A stretch of 64,000 nucleotides of DNA from Clitoria ternatea. Its lineage: Eukaryota; Streptophyta; Magnoliopsida; Fabales; Fabaceae. The first letter of the stretch is position 1. Every line of letters begins with the position of its first letter. The stretch lies in assembly GCA_037962975.1 (NCBI GenBank), contig CM075673.1, forward strand, positions 159,484,667 to 159,548,666. The letters run 5' to 3'. A program made the translations under genes and the position numbers. Below are positions 12,001-22,813 of the stretch, piece after piece. The notes below the pieces were generated by a model that saw only the letters and a list, made by a program, of their open reading frames with translations, was not told the origin of the DNA and did not search any database.

Positions 12001-12182
12001 GGGAGGGAGTGAGACAAGTGAGGAATAGAATTAGAAACTAAACAAATCATTTCAAAAAGCCCACTTCATCATCTTTAATAACACACAATTTTTTCAGTGA
12101 TCTTCCTATCTCGCCTTGTCCCCCACCATCCCTCAGCCTCTACATTCAACACCATGCCCTCCCACCCAATCTAACCATACTT

Positions 12183-13187
12183 GGGTTGCAAACGGGGACG
12201 GGGAAACGTGAAACCCAAAAAAACATGAAACGGAAACGCCGAATTTTTTTTTCAAAATTTTACACATAATATGACTATCAAAAATATTAATTCATGTCTA
12301 AATGCATAAAAAGGACAAAATAAGGGAGTACGGATATACACAAAAAAAATATGCTCTCATGTAAATGCCAAAGGCAATCAAAATAATAAGCATAACATAA
12401 TTAAGGGAGTACGTATATACACAAAAAATATACACACACAGGCCAGGCAGCAAAAAAAATTTTTACCCGAAAGTTTCCCTTAAGCATAACATAATTAAGC
12501 ATCAACAATATACACAGAAAATAAGTAGCAGAATAGAGAAAACGACCTGTTAAAGAAGGGGAAAGCAGATCAAGAATAAGGTGGTCTCTTTCTGGTCGGA
12601 GAAGATGACGGTGGTGACTGACTGAAGAAAGAAGGGGAAAGCAGATGAAGAAGACGACCTGCCACTGCCAGCCAGCAAGAAGCACAACAGAGAGAGACCG
12701 ACGGAGGGAGAAGAAGAAGCACAGACCAGAAAACGCAGAGTTCGGAGATGACTGAAGACGCCGGAGGAGATGAAGACGGCCGGCGACGAGGGGAACGAGC
12801 GCGACAGTGGCGTGCGGTGCGGTGAGGGGCGCGACAACGGAGGTTTCGTGCGGTGGGTGTGACGCGAGAGGGAAAGGGTTTGAAGAATGAAAATAAGGGC
12901 AAAACAAAAACTGAAATCAGGGGGTTATTGGGCCAGAAACGCGTGGGAAACGCGGGCCAGGCGTTTCTGGGCCGTTTCCTTTTCGGCCCAAAACACAGAA
13001 TTTAAGGGAAACGTTTCCACCGCGTTTCTGAGCTGTTTCCCGCGTTTTCGCCGCGTTTCCATTTCCGAAATGTTTCCGGTACGCGAAACGGGACCGCCCA
13101 GACGTTTCCGTGCTTCCTAGGTTTTACGTTTCCCCGTCCCCGTTTCCGTCCCCGTTTCCGTTTCCGTTTCCGTCCCAATGCAACCTA
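12183..13187. mobile_element. candidate non-autonomous TIR DNA transposon (MULE-like?)
   Basis: The left end reads GGGTTGCAAACGGGGACGGG and continues GAAACGTGAAACCC. The right end, reverse-complemented, reads AGGTTGCATTGGGACGG. After extra GGAAACGG repeats it then matches the same GGGGACGGGGAAACGT block, giving long imperfect inverted ends of roughly 35-70 bp. The interior has many GTTTCC/GGAAAC copies (12940-13170) and a GC-rich block (12590-12900). No transposase is visible. The flanking sequences share only an imperfect 9-bp match, so a target duplication is not proven. The family is unknown; a Mutator-like or Pack-MULE-like element is an inference. Confidence 0.45.
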
Positions 13188-14042
13188 ACCGAATTATTTG
13201 CACAGGGGAATGGGCACCTGCAAGCAAGGGCTCACGGGTGCGAGCAACCCCTAGTACATAGCCAAATTTTTGGCATCAGGATACAGATTTTCAAGCCAAC
13301 TTATACCAAAACTTCCCCAGTACCACATTTTGAGACACAAGCCACATTTTCAAGCACAAGGCATATGAACATGGAATTTTCCAACCTTTTCAAAGACAAA
13401 ATACCTTACAAGGCATCAATTTCCTACAAACACACTACATAGATACTACATTAGCAGCACCTACAACATGCATTCACACACTTAAAACCAAAACTCAGTC
13501 ACTCCACACAAAAAGCTAACAAACTCTCACAACCACAAGATCACTCACAAAACCAACACATTCTTTACAACATAAAAACACACCACAACCTAATAATCTT
13601 ATTCTAACTAAAGTTTCTAATTTATAACAACACAACACACAAAAACACTAACACCAACACAAATATGCATAAATCAAAAGAGAAAAAGGATTAAAAACCG
13701 GGTTGCCTCACAGGAGCGCTTGCTTTAACATCCCTTAGTTGGACGGTCCATGAAAGACTCAAGGATCCGACCAGTGAATGATTGTGGTGAATCGCTCGAC
13801 CTCACCACCCAAATATGGTTTGAGCCTTTGGTCATTCACCACCCAGCTTCTCTTGGATGAGAGTTCCTCTATTTCAATTGCATCATAAGGCCTAACTTCT
13901 TTCACCATAAAAGGACCCGACTGCTTTGATTTAAGCTTTCTAAGAAACAACTTGAGTCTGGAATTGAATAGAAGTACCAAGTGGCCCAGCTGGAAGTTCC
14001 ATTGCGCCAACCTCTTTGTTGTGGAAGGCCTTCACTATCTCC
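13188..14042 (-). mobile_element. 3' fragment of a Tat/Athila-like Ty3/gypsy element
   Basis: The minus frame at 14010-13759 encodes an integrase C-terminal tail of the kind seen in legume Tat/Athila elements (LVLLFNSRLKLF, SGPFMVKEVRPY, WVVNDQRLKPYLGGE). It is followed by the A/C-rich untranslated stretch (13200-13740) usual for the 3' side of such elements. The other domains and both LTRs are absent, so it is a relic. The upstream side stops abruptly at a TA-rich tract near 14050. Confidence 0.7.
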
Positions 14043-14060
14043 TTGTATATAATTAATATT

Positions 14061-14078
14061 ATATATATATATATATAT
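14061..14078. repeat. (TA)n microsatellite
   Basis: A run of about nine AT dinucleotides sits at the broken edge of the gypsy relic. Confidence 0.85.
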
Positions 14079-15115
14079 CAAAAAAATATTTTAATTTTAT
14101 GGTGTTTATTTTTTGGCCGTTTTAACCACTAGAAATGTGTGTCGTTCTGCATTGAATTAAATAATCTCATTCTTTTACTAAATTGAGTTATTGGTTACAA
14201 TAAGATTCGCAAGAATATTATTGGTTAAATTATATATTTCATATATTAAAATCTGATCCGATTAGGAAAAATTAACTATTCCACTTTATATGGAAATTAG
14301 GAGAAAAAATTACTACTCTAGCTATGGAGCTGTAAATATACTATAACGGTTTTCCTTTGTCATATATAGAGCAAAGCAAAGCAATTTGTTTTCTTTGTTG
14401 GACTTTTGTTATGTTCATGTTTATGATATTGAGACTGTGTTCACGATCCAATCAGAAGTTTTACTGGTCTTGAGAAATACAAGAGACTACTTTGGGCAAC
14501 CAATTCACCTGACAACCTATTTGTGGTGAATCTTGTTTCTATAACAACAGCTATTAATTCATGAAACAGGAATTTTTTTTAGTTCCTTGTCATGACACTG
14601 GCCATCGTCATGTTCTACATCTATTCATTCTGGAATCCCATGAAATTTACAGCTTTTGGTTGAAGGTTAAAAAATTTACTTCCATTAGAACATTCAGGAT
14701 TTTTGTTGAAAACAACCCAAACTCAATTTCTCCTCAGACTGTGTCCTGCAGCTGAAACTATTAAATAAGCTCGAAGTCTTTATGCTTTATGTCTTTACTG
14801 AAAGTTTATAAATATACAAAAGTGTACAACTTTTGTTGGAAAAAATTTATAATAGATTAGTTGGAAGAGCTTGGTTGGTATTTTGGACTCAAATTGTAGC
14901 ATAAAACCCCTATCGTTCAGAGACTCAAATTAAAGACTAGAAGTTCAAAAATATAATTCAAGTGTCTACTACTAATATCTCCTTTGTGGCCCTTTTACCA
15001 TATGAAAAGTTTCAATTACAGTAACAAAACTCCACCCAATAGAGTACTACAAAAAAACACAAACCGGGAATCATTGAAACATATTAATAATAGTACATAA
15101 CAGGGGTTGTATGAC
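14079..15115. other. AT-rich intergenic DNA
   Basis: No coding region, repeat structure or RNA gene could be supported here. The small open frame at 14561-14755 has no recognisable features. Confidence 0.6.
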
Positions 15116-15690
15116 CAATTTTATTTATTTAAAGTTTACAATTCAGCATGTTTAAGAAATACAACCCTCATTCAAGCTCAGTGTTACACTCACATGTTGT
15201 ACAAATAACAAGTAAGTTCAATACAGAAATTAAGGCGGGGGAAGGCAAAGCAAAACAAACTCAACAATTCATTTAGCAAAATTCAACAAAGACCCAAATG
15301 AATTGGGAGGTGAAGAGAGAACCTGTACAAACGAAACAACAAGAGAAACAGGACCGCAATTACTCCGAGTGCAAGAGACTGGTTGTACAGTTGAAAATAT
15401 AAAAAAACCTTTTAAAAATGGTCCTAATAGCAGCTACGAGTTGCATCCAAGGTAGAATAAATTAAGCAGACACAGAAATAAGTACTTCTCTGAAGGGTAA
15501 ATCCTTCGTCGAATTCGAAACCCTTTTGATTACATTATTATAATTATGATATAAAATATTAGAAGACGCATGGAATAGAGAAGAAGCAGAAACCTGACCT
15601 GAGATTGATTGGGTTGCTTGTTCACTCTTCTTCACGAGACGCAGGGAAAGAACCGAGCCTATTGCTCGCTCTATTCGAGATTAAGCTAAT
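15116..15690 (-). other. possible small transcribed unit, function unknown
   Basis: Read on the minus strand, a CT-rich leader-like block ends in ATCTCAG before GTCAGGTTT (a donor near 15601). A second block holds a short frame from an ATG at 15446 (28 codons). An alternative frame, which would need splicing, ends in a hydrophobic run (LALGVIAVLFLLLF) and a stop near 15290. A candidate poly(A) signal AATAAATAAAA lies at 15131-15118. I recognise no family. This may be a gene fragment or chance. Confidence 0.25.
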
Positions 15691-15719
15691 TGTTGTTTAC
15701 CAAAAATATTTAAAGGGTG

Positions 15720-16560
15720 AAACTATTCTAGTTTTTTATTTTTTAAATTTTGTGTAAGAGATATTAGTCTTATTTTAACTATTTATATCTAAATTTTTTT
15801 AAAATAAGTAATTGAATCAAGATAAAGTAACTCTTCAATAACTATTACTGAAAAATAAAAATAAAAATAAATGCATATTTTTTTAAAAACCACTTCTTTT
15901 CGGGGATTTCCTTTTGAATTTTCTTGTATTCATTCTTATTTGATTTATCTCATAACTGAGTCTGATGTTGAGTGTGCCTCCAGATGTGCTCTTTTACTAG
16001 GTCAATGTGTTTCAAGTATTCAATTTCAACTCGAGCTAGAGTACTTATAAGGATGCAAGAAAAAGTGGTCTCATTCACGTACTTCAATGCTTAACTTAAT
16101 AGAATATCGAAGCAAATGAAACCGAATTAAGCATAAAAGTATTAATTAAAGTTTGAATGTGCACATTTGACATTTATGAGAAAGAGGATATGTTACTTTA
16201 TCTGTTATAGATCAAGAGCCAAATATTTGGTGTCTCTAAATGTACTCTCCTACTAGGTTGATGTGCTTCAAGTGGTCGATATCAACTCTAACCAAGGGCA
16301 CATGTGCAACAATATAAGGAAAGGTGGTTTCTTTCACACATCTTCGATGCTTAAGTCAATTGAGTATTAGGGTAAAGGGAATTGAATCATGCGTAAAAAT
16401 AATAACAAGAGTTCAAAGGTATACCTTTGACATATATGAAGTGGAGGAGGAAAATATGTTATTTGATTTGTTCTTAGCCAGGAGTCAAATATTTGGTGTG
16501 TCTCTACATGTGCTCTCATACTAGGGTGATAGGTTTTAGGTCAGAGGTGGTGCCATATGT
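15720..16560. repeat. diverged tandem repeat, about 260-bp unit
   Basis: The phrase ATGTGCTC..TACTAGG and its surroundings recur at about 15984, 16240 and 16508 (spacings 256 and 268), with matching text such as TTCAAGT and GACATTTATGA/GACATATATGA between. The array is cut on the right by the Sirevirus insertion at 16594. No open frame is conserved between copies. Confidence 0.65.
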
Positions 16561-16593
16561 TGATCGAGGAATGTAGGGGGAATAATTATAATG

Positions 16594-18061
16594 TGTGTTT
16601 GAATACATTTCAGGTTAAATTATTTTGATAATGACAAAGCACATTGGAGGATTGAAGCAAAAAGCCAAGCAATCATGAAAACAGAGAAAACAGAATCAGA
16701 TAGATAAAAACGTGCAGACTAATCGATTAGAGGACTCAATCTAATCGATTACATACGTTCTGTTTATGGGATAATCGATTACACCTATAGACCTAATCGA
16801 TTACCTAAGTTCTGTTTGCAAAGATAATCGATTGCACCAAGGGGATAATCGATTACCAGTTGAAAGTTTGAAGATTGAGCATCAGGTAGTCAAGCTAATC
16901 AATTACCAAGTCATACATAATCGATTAGTGAAGTTCTGTTTGTCATCCTAATCGATTACAAGAAGGCCTAATCGATTACAAAGCTACGAGACACAATTAA
17001 ATGCATCAGGTACCAAGAGTAATCGATTACAGAGTATAAAATAATCGATTAGCAAGTCCCTGTTTTCAAGCTAATCGATTACACTAAAATTCCTAATCGA
17101 TTATCTACTGTGTAACATTGTAAAATTCAAAAGCTAATCGATTACTGGTCTAGGCGTAATCGATTAGTGTCGTGCCAGAATTTAGGGAAAGCTCATTTTA
17201 AGTGGAAACCAACTCATTTCTCCATTCCAACTCAGTGCCCATGTTCTACAACGGCTAGGAACTCCACCAAGCTCTATCAAGGCTCTATAAATGCATGCCA
17301 AACTCAAGCACAAAAACAAGAGATAAAAGGCAATCAATTATTCATCCATTCCTTGTGCTTAGTGAGTGTTATATCTTTACATTTTCTGAAAGTTGAGCTT
17401 TAATTTGTAAATCCTCTCTTGTAGAGAGCTAGAAACTTGAGTGAGCATTCAATTGTACATCTACTCTAATTAGAGAGTTCATATCTTGTAAACACTACCA
17501 AACACAAAGGCTTTTTCACTCTAGGTTGAGTGGTCACAAAGGTTGGGGTTCAGCCTTTGGGTATTGAGAGTTTGAGAGATTGGGTGGGTTGCCCTTGTGC
17601 TAGTGAGGATTGAGTTCTTGAGTGTGGGACACTAGGAAGCTGCAATTGCTCATAGCTTGTAATCTCTAAACTTCAATAGTGGAAATCCTTCAAGTGGGTT
17701 GCTTGAAGGCGAGACGTACACCGGGGTTGGTGGAACTCGTTAAATTGGTTTGCAAGCTCTTCTCCCTAACTCTTTTACATTCATATACTGCGTTGAATTG
17801 ATTTATGTTAGTTAATTGGGATTTACATACTTAAGCTTGCTTGAATCAGTTTACTTTGAATATTGCACACCAAGTGTTTGATAAATTGTCTTAACCATAT
17901 ACACCTCTTGTTTGCATTGGCTCTTGCATTAAACTTGATTTCACTTGCATAATCTTTAAACTTGTGATAAAAGAATCAAGTTCAAAGGCATTCCAAGCAA
18001 AGTTTTAAAAACTCAATTCACCCCCTCTTGAGTATTGAGTATTGAGGCCACTTGAATAACA
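16594..18061 (+). repeat. Sirevirus 5' LTR
   Basis: The LTR is 1468 bp, begins TGTGTTTGAATAC and ends GAATAACA. It holds the AATCGATT array (16721-17165) and, downstream, TCTATAAATG (about 17282), a likely TATA box. The array would therefore lie 120-560 bp upstream of the promoter. Confidence 0.92.
16721..17165. promoter_or_regulatory. helically phased AATCGATT palindrome array in the LTR
   Basis: Sixteen copies start at 16721, 16743, 16773, 16795, 16826, 16847, 16897 (variant AATCAATT), 16919, 16950, 16970, 17021, 17043, 17073, 17095, 17136 and 17158. Spacings alternate 20-22 with 30-31, 41 or 50-51, all near multiples of a helical turn. AATCGATT is its own reverse complement and is often extended to TAATCGATTA. 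A regulatory role is inferred. Confidence 0.8.
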
Positions 18062-18063
18062 AG

Positions 18064-18075
18064 TGGTATCAGAGC
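18064..18075 (+). other. Sirevirus primer binding site
   Basis: TGGTATCAGAGC, complementary to initiator tRNA-Met, begins 2 bases after the LTR. Confidence 0.93.
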
Positions 18076-18117
18076 TTGACTCTTGATAGATCAAGCTTAA
18101 CAGCTTCAAGAGATAAG

Positions 18118-19542
18118 ATGGCCTCAAGTTCTCTAAATCTTTCCCCTGAGGGTGGTGCCACAAATAGACCTCCCACTGTCAATGGGGAAGGTTATGCGTT
18201 TTGGAAGAAAAGAATGAAAATTTTTATTCAATCCATTAATCTAAGAGTTTGGAATGCCATTGAAATTGGTCCATTTATACCCATGCATACTATTAATGGC
18301 AAGAATGTTGAGAAAACCATGGATGAGTGGACTAATGATGAAGAAAAGAAAGTTCAATACAACTATAAGGCTAAAAACCTTATTACTCTTGCTTTAGGAC
18401 CCGATGAATTCTTTAGAGTAATGACTTGTCAAACGGCTAAAGAAATGTGGGATACTTTACAAGTAACCCATGAAGGTACTAGTGATGTAAAAGACTCCAA
18501 GATTAGTACCTTAACTAGTCAATATGAGAGTTTTAGGATAAACTCCGAAGAAACCATTGTAGAAATGCAAAAAAGATTTACACTTATAATAAATCACCTT
18601 ATTACTCTTGGGAAAGTATATACTAACAAAGAGCTTGTGCATAAAGTTTTGAAAAGTCTTAGCAGGGAATGGCAACCTTTTGTCACTGCCATCAAACAAT
18701 CCCCAAGTATCAATGAGATGTCTCTTGCCACACTCTTTGGAAAGCTTCAAGAGCAAGAGCAAGAACTAAGAGATTTAAAGCAAGCGGAGGAGGAAGAAAA
18801 ATCCTCCAAGAAGAAAGGCTTAGCTCTCAAGGCCACTTCTACACATGAAGAAGAATCATGTAGTGACCTTGACGAAGAGGAAGAATTTGGATTGTTTGTA
18901 AAGAGATTTGGAAAATTCATGAAAAACAAAAGATTCCAAAAGAACTTCAAACCCCAAGGTAAGAAACCTATTTCTAATGAGTCTTCTTCTTCACCAAGTT
19001 ATTTCGAATGTGGCAAAGAAGGGTACTTCAAGGCGGATTGCCCAAATCTTAAGAAGAAGAGCAAGGAGAAAAGAGGAAGAAGAAGAGCCTACATCGCTTG
19101 GGATAAAAATGATATAAGTAGCTCCGATGAGTCCGAAAGTGAAGAAGCAAATCTTTGCTTAATGGCAAAACACCAAGAAGAAGATAATGAGGTATGCTTC
19201 AAGGCAAGCAACACCCATTGGTATTTGGATAGTGGGTGTTCAAAGCATATGACGGGAGACATAAGCAAATTCACACCATTCACTCCCAAAAGGAAAGGAG
19301 GTGTCACCTATGGAGATAACACCAAAGGGAGAATACTAGGCATTGGAAACATTGGTAAGAATTCTTCTACTTCTATTTGTGATGTATTATATGTTGAAGG
19401 CCTCAAACACAATTTACTTAGCATTAGTCAATTATGTGACAAAGGATATAGAGTTTTGTTTGAATCAAAATGTTGCATAATTGAAGATAAGATTAATAAG
19501 GAAATCAAGTTTGTAGGTCAAAGAAGAATTGAATCAATTTGA
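18118..19542 (+). pseudogene. Sirevirus gag-protease, truncated before integrase
   Basis: Gag forms the particle and the aspartic protease matures it. The ATG at 18118 (MASSSLNLSPEGG) is the likely start; the frame is open slightly upstream but without a better ATG. Gag core motifs include GYAFWKKRMKIF, EMWDTLQ and a Glu/Lys-rich coiled stretch. A zinc knuckle follows near 19003-19040 in which the first Cys and the His are both replaced by Tyr (YFECGKEGYFKADC), so zinc binding is doubtful. The protease site is DSGCSKHMTGD near 19227. The frame ends shortly after the protease at a deletion junction (about 19520-19530), where the pre-integrase and integrase domains should begin. Confidence 0.85.
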
Positions 19543-21001
19543 AAGAAATGAAGTTTGGGAACTAATGCCAAGACCTAATGATCACCAAATAATAGGAACA
19601 AAATGGGTGTTTAGGAATAAATTAGATGAAAATGGTATAATTACTAGGAACAAAGCTAGGCTAGTAGCTAAAGGTTACAATCAAGAAGAAGGCATTAATT
19701 ATGAAGAGATATATGCTCCCATAGCTAGGCTAGAAGCCATTAGATTATTATTAGCCTTTGCATGTTGTAAGGACTTTAAATTGTATCAAATGGATGTCAA
19801 GAGTGCTTTCTTGAATGGATACATTCAAGAGGAAGTGTATGTTGATCAACCTCCAGGTTTTGAAAACTATCAATTTCCAAATCATGTTTTTAAACTAAAG
19901 AAAGCACTGTATGGCTTAAAACAAGCTCCAAGAGCTTGGTATGAAAGATTAAGTAAATTCCTTTTAGAAAACAATTTTGAAAGAGGAAAGGTTGACACAA
20001 CATTATTCATTAAGAACAAAAAGAATGACATACTATTGGTTCAAGTATATGTTGATGATATAATCTTTGGTGCTACTAATGAATCGTTGTGCAAAGAGTT
20101 TGCTAAGCTAATGCAGGACGAATTTGAAATGTCCATGATGGGGGAACTTACTTTCTTCCTTGGACTACAAATTAAGCAAACTAATGAAGGCACTTTCATT
20201 AGTCAATCAAAGTATTGTAAAGAATTGCTTAGGAAATTCAACATGGACATGGCAAATGACATTGCCACTCCTATAGGCACTTCATGTTATTTGGACAAGG
20301 ATGAGAAGGGTAAGGATGTTGAACTCTCAAAATATAGAGGTATGATCGGATCCTTACTGTACTTAACCGCTAGTAGACCGAATATCATGTTTGCTATTTG
20401 TATGTGTGCAAGGTATGAAGCATGCCCAAAAGAATCACACCTTACTGCAGTAAAAAAAATAATGAAATATCTGATTGAAACTCAAAATGTTGGTTTATGG
20501 TACCCCAAAGGGGTTGAATGCACTCTAGTTGGATCCTCCGACTCTGATTTTGCAGGATGTAAGCTTGATAGAAAAAGCACTAGTAGAACATGTCACTTAC
20601 TTGGTAGTTCTCTTGTCTCTTCGCATAGCAAGAAACAAGTAAGTGTTGCACTATCTACAGCTGAGGCAGAATATGTTGCAGCTGGTAGTTGTTGTGCTCA
20701 AATCCTTTAGATGAGACAACAACTTCTTGACTTTGGTGTTATATTAGACCATGTGCCTCTTAAATGTGATAATACAAGTGCTATTAATATTTCAAAGAAT
20801 CCTGTAATGCATTCAAGAACCAAACATATTGAAATTCGATATCATTTCATTAGGGATCATGTATTGAAGGGTGATTGTATACTTGAACATGTTGAAACCT
20901 CTAAGCAACTTGCAGATATCTTCACAAAACCCTTGGCAAAAGAACAATTCATACACATTAGAAGAGAATTAGGAATCCTTGATATGACCTATTGTGTTTG
21001 A
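19529..21001 (+). pseudogene. Sirevirus RT-RNase H, one nonsense codon
   Basis: The frame begins in the N-terminal part of RT (LNQFERNEVWELMPRP), continues through IGTKWVF, KARLVAKGYNQEEG, VKSAFLNGY and the catalytic YVDDI (about 20050), and then RNase H with AEAEYVAA. TAG at 20708-20710 interrupts RNase H where Trp is usual; the same frame then continues to 21001 with TKHIEIRYHFIRD and LADIFTKPL. The frame differs from that of the upstream gag-protease, so the integrase deletion also shifted the frame. The enzyme would be made poorly if at all. Confidence 0.88.
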
Positions 21002-21113
21002 ATAATGAATAATTTTGATAATCTCTTGATTTACAATGTGTTGATGTTTGATATATTGATTGATTGTTGTTCCACTTCAAATCTGTTAGTTTAGACCACT
21101 TCTAAGCATACAT

Positions 21114-21474
21114 AATCGATTAGCATGCTCAGTATAATTGATTATAAACTTTCTGTTTCCTTGATAATCGATTACAGACTCTTAAACAATCGATTACCCA
21201 TCTTTTGGTTCATCAATAATCGATTAGAATCTCATATCTAATCGATTACTAAGTCTCTAGTTCTTGTATAATCGATTAGCCATTCAACAAAATCGATTTT
21301 TGACGTTTTGCCTCCCAGATAATCGATTATCATCTCCTCCTAATCGATTACAAAGTTTCTATTTTTAACATAATCGATTATCCCACCGGCCATAATCGAT
21401 TACCCCATGTGCAAAACGATCCAAATTCCTCAGAAACCGTGTACTAATCAATTAGCTATGTTGTGTAATCGATT
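21114..21474. promoter_or_regulatory. second AATCGATT array, 52-bp double-palindrome unit
   Basis: Fourteen palindromes start at 21114 (then 21136 as AATTGATT), 21166, 21188, 21218, 21240, 21270, 21291, 21321, 21342, 21372, 21394, 21446 (AATCAATT) and 21467. Spacings are 22, 30, 22, 30, 22, 30, 21, 30, 21, 30, 22, 52 and 21. The array lies between the RNase H stop and the third ORF. The sequence between sites is much less conserved than the sites themselves. Confidence 0.82.
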
Positions 21475-21703
21475 AGCATCGATACTAGAGCGGTCAAACT
21501 GCTATTTTTCGAGGCACTCCGACTTCTACACCTAATTAAACCTATTTCTCTTCGTCCTAGAACTATTTTTCCCTATAAATTCACCTCTTCTCACTCTCTC
21601 ATCTCACACTACCTCTTCTTCCTTCAATCTCTCAAAGCTTCAAAAGCTTTCATCTCCATTCTCTCATTCTCTTCTCCTTTTCTCTGCATTTCCTTCCATT
21701 GCC

Positions 21704-22813
21704 ATGTCTTCCTCAAGATAAGTGAAGAGAGCTAGGTCCTCCATGAACCAACCCACAAATCCTCTAGATTTCTTTAGGTTCTTCACTTCACCAAGAGACC
21801 TTCAAAACTTCATAAAGAAATTTTCAAAAAAAGACATAATCACTCCTTATTTTATTGATTCTCCAACTTTTGAGAACCCCTGTTTTTCCTTCACCCAACT
21901 CCTTCACCATTACAATCTTCTTCCCTTCCTTACTCTTAAGGAAGAGTTTTATTACCCTGAACTCATGAGGGTATTCTTCTGCAATACAAAATTGATTGAT
22001 GGCACCTTGGAAGCTAGAGTCAAGAATGTGACTCTCAAAATCACCAACCAACAACTCTCTGAAATCACCCAAATTCCCCTCTCTATTGCTGAATTTGCAG
22101 GGGGTAATCTTAAGGATGAGTGGGATTTCAATCCCATTCCAGCACGCCAATCTCTTTAGAAGGCCAACCGTCCCCTCAGCAATCACAAATTGGTAGGCCA
22201 CTTAACTCTCAACAACCGTCTCCTCTACTTCTTTATAGTTAAAATGCTTGTCCCTCGCGGTGGAAATTATGCCTTGGTTGAGGAAGATGATGTTCTTCTC
22301 ATGTGGGCCATCATCAACCACAAGGACATTAACTGGATTCAACCTCTCAAGCTCCACATGCTGAAATCCAAGGAGCAACATAAATTGTATGTCATTCTCC
22401 TCATAAAAATTTTCAAGGCATATGGAGTAGACTTGGCTGGAGAACTTGCTGAAAAAGTGCCCTCTCAGGCTTGCATTGGCACTCACCATCTCAACAAAAT
22501 GGGCATGGTCTGTATAGCTGGAAGATGGATCTTCAAGAGTGATAGAATCCATGGCAGCAGTCCATTTGAGGAAGACCACCCTACCCCTATTGTTGATCCT
22601 ACTCCTACTCCTGCACATCAAGGCGAATCATCCGCTCCACTTGACCCTTTCACTGCCTTGTATGCTCATCTTGATAACCGCTTTGATCAACTTGAAAACT
22701 CCCTCCAATAATTCCAAATGACTGAGCAGCAACACTATGAACTTATGCAACAACGCTATGAAGAGCTGTCTCACCAGATTTCCGAGCTTCGCTTTTTCAA
22801 TCCGGATAATTAG
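21704..22813 (+). pseudogene. Sirevirus third ORF: plant-mobile-domain-like protein, broken
   Basis: A continuous frame from the ATG at 21704 to TAG at 22811-22813 is interrupted by stops at 21719, 22157 and 22709. All three are explainable as C-to-T changes in CAA/CAG codons. The body resembles the putative plant transposon protein / plant mobile domain family (for example LEARVKNVTLKI, LTLNNRLLYFFIVKMLVPRG, VLLMWAIINHKDINW). It ends in a Pro-rich linker and a Gln/Glu-rich coiled-coil tail. Sirevirus ORFs in this position have been called env-like, but no clear signal peptide or membrane anchor is seen here. Function unknown. Confidence 0.65.

Noticed and set aside
12401..12907. 168-codon minus-strand frame in the GC-rich block
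   Set aside because: Three overlapping frames are open because of GC and CT bias, and none shows a domain. It may include a captured exon, but no product can be named.
16721..17165. CRISPR-like regular repeats
   Set aside because: The repeats are 8-10 bp palindromes inside a eukaryotic LTR, with uneven 20-51 bp spacing and no cas genes. This is not a CRISPR array.
17167..17403. 78-codon frame repeated at 23877-24113
   Set aside because: It is inside the two Sirevirus LTRs and repeats only because the LTRs are near-identical. It spans the likely TATA and leader region and has no protein features.
21704..22813. Viral-type envelope gene in the Sirevirus
   Set aside because: The position matches what has been called env-like, but I see no signal peptide, cleavage site or membrane anchor. 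The motifs fit a plant mobile-domain-like protein better.
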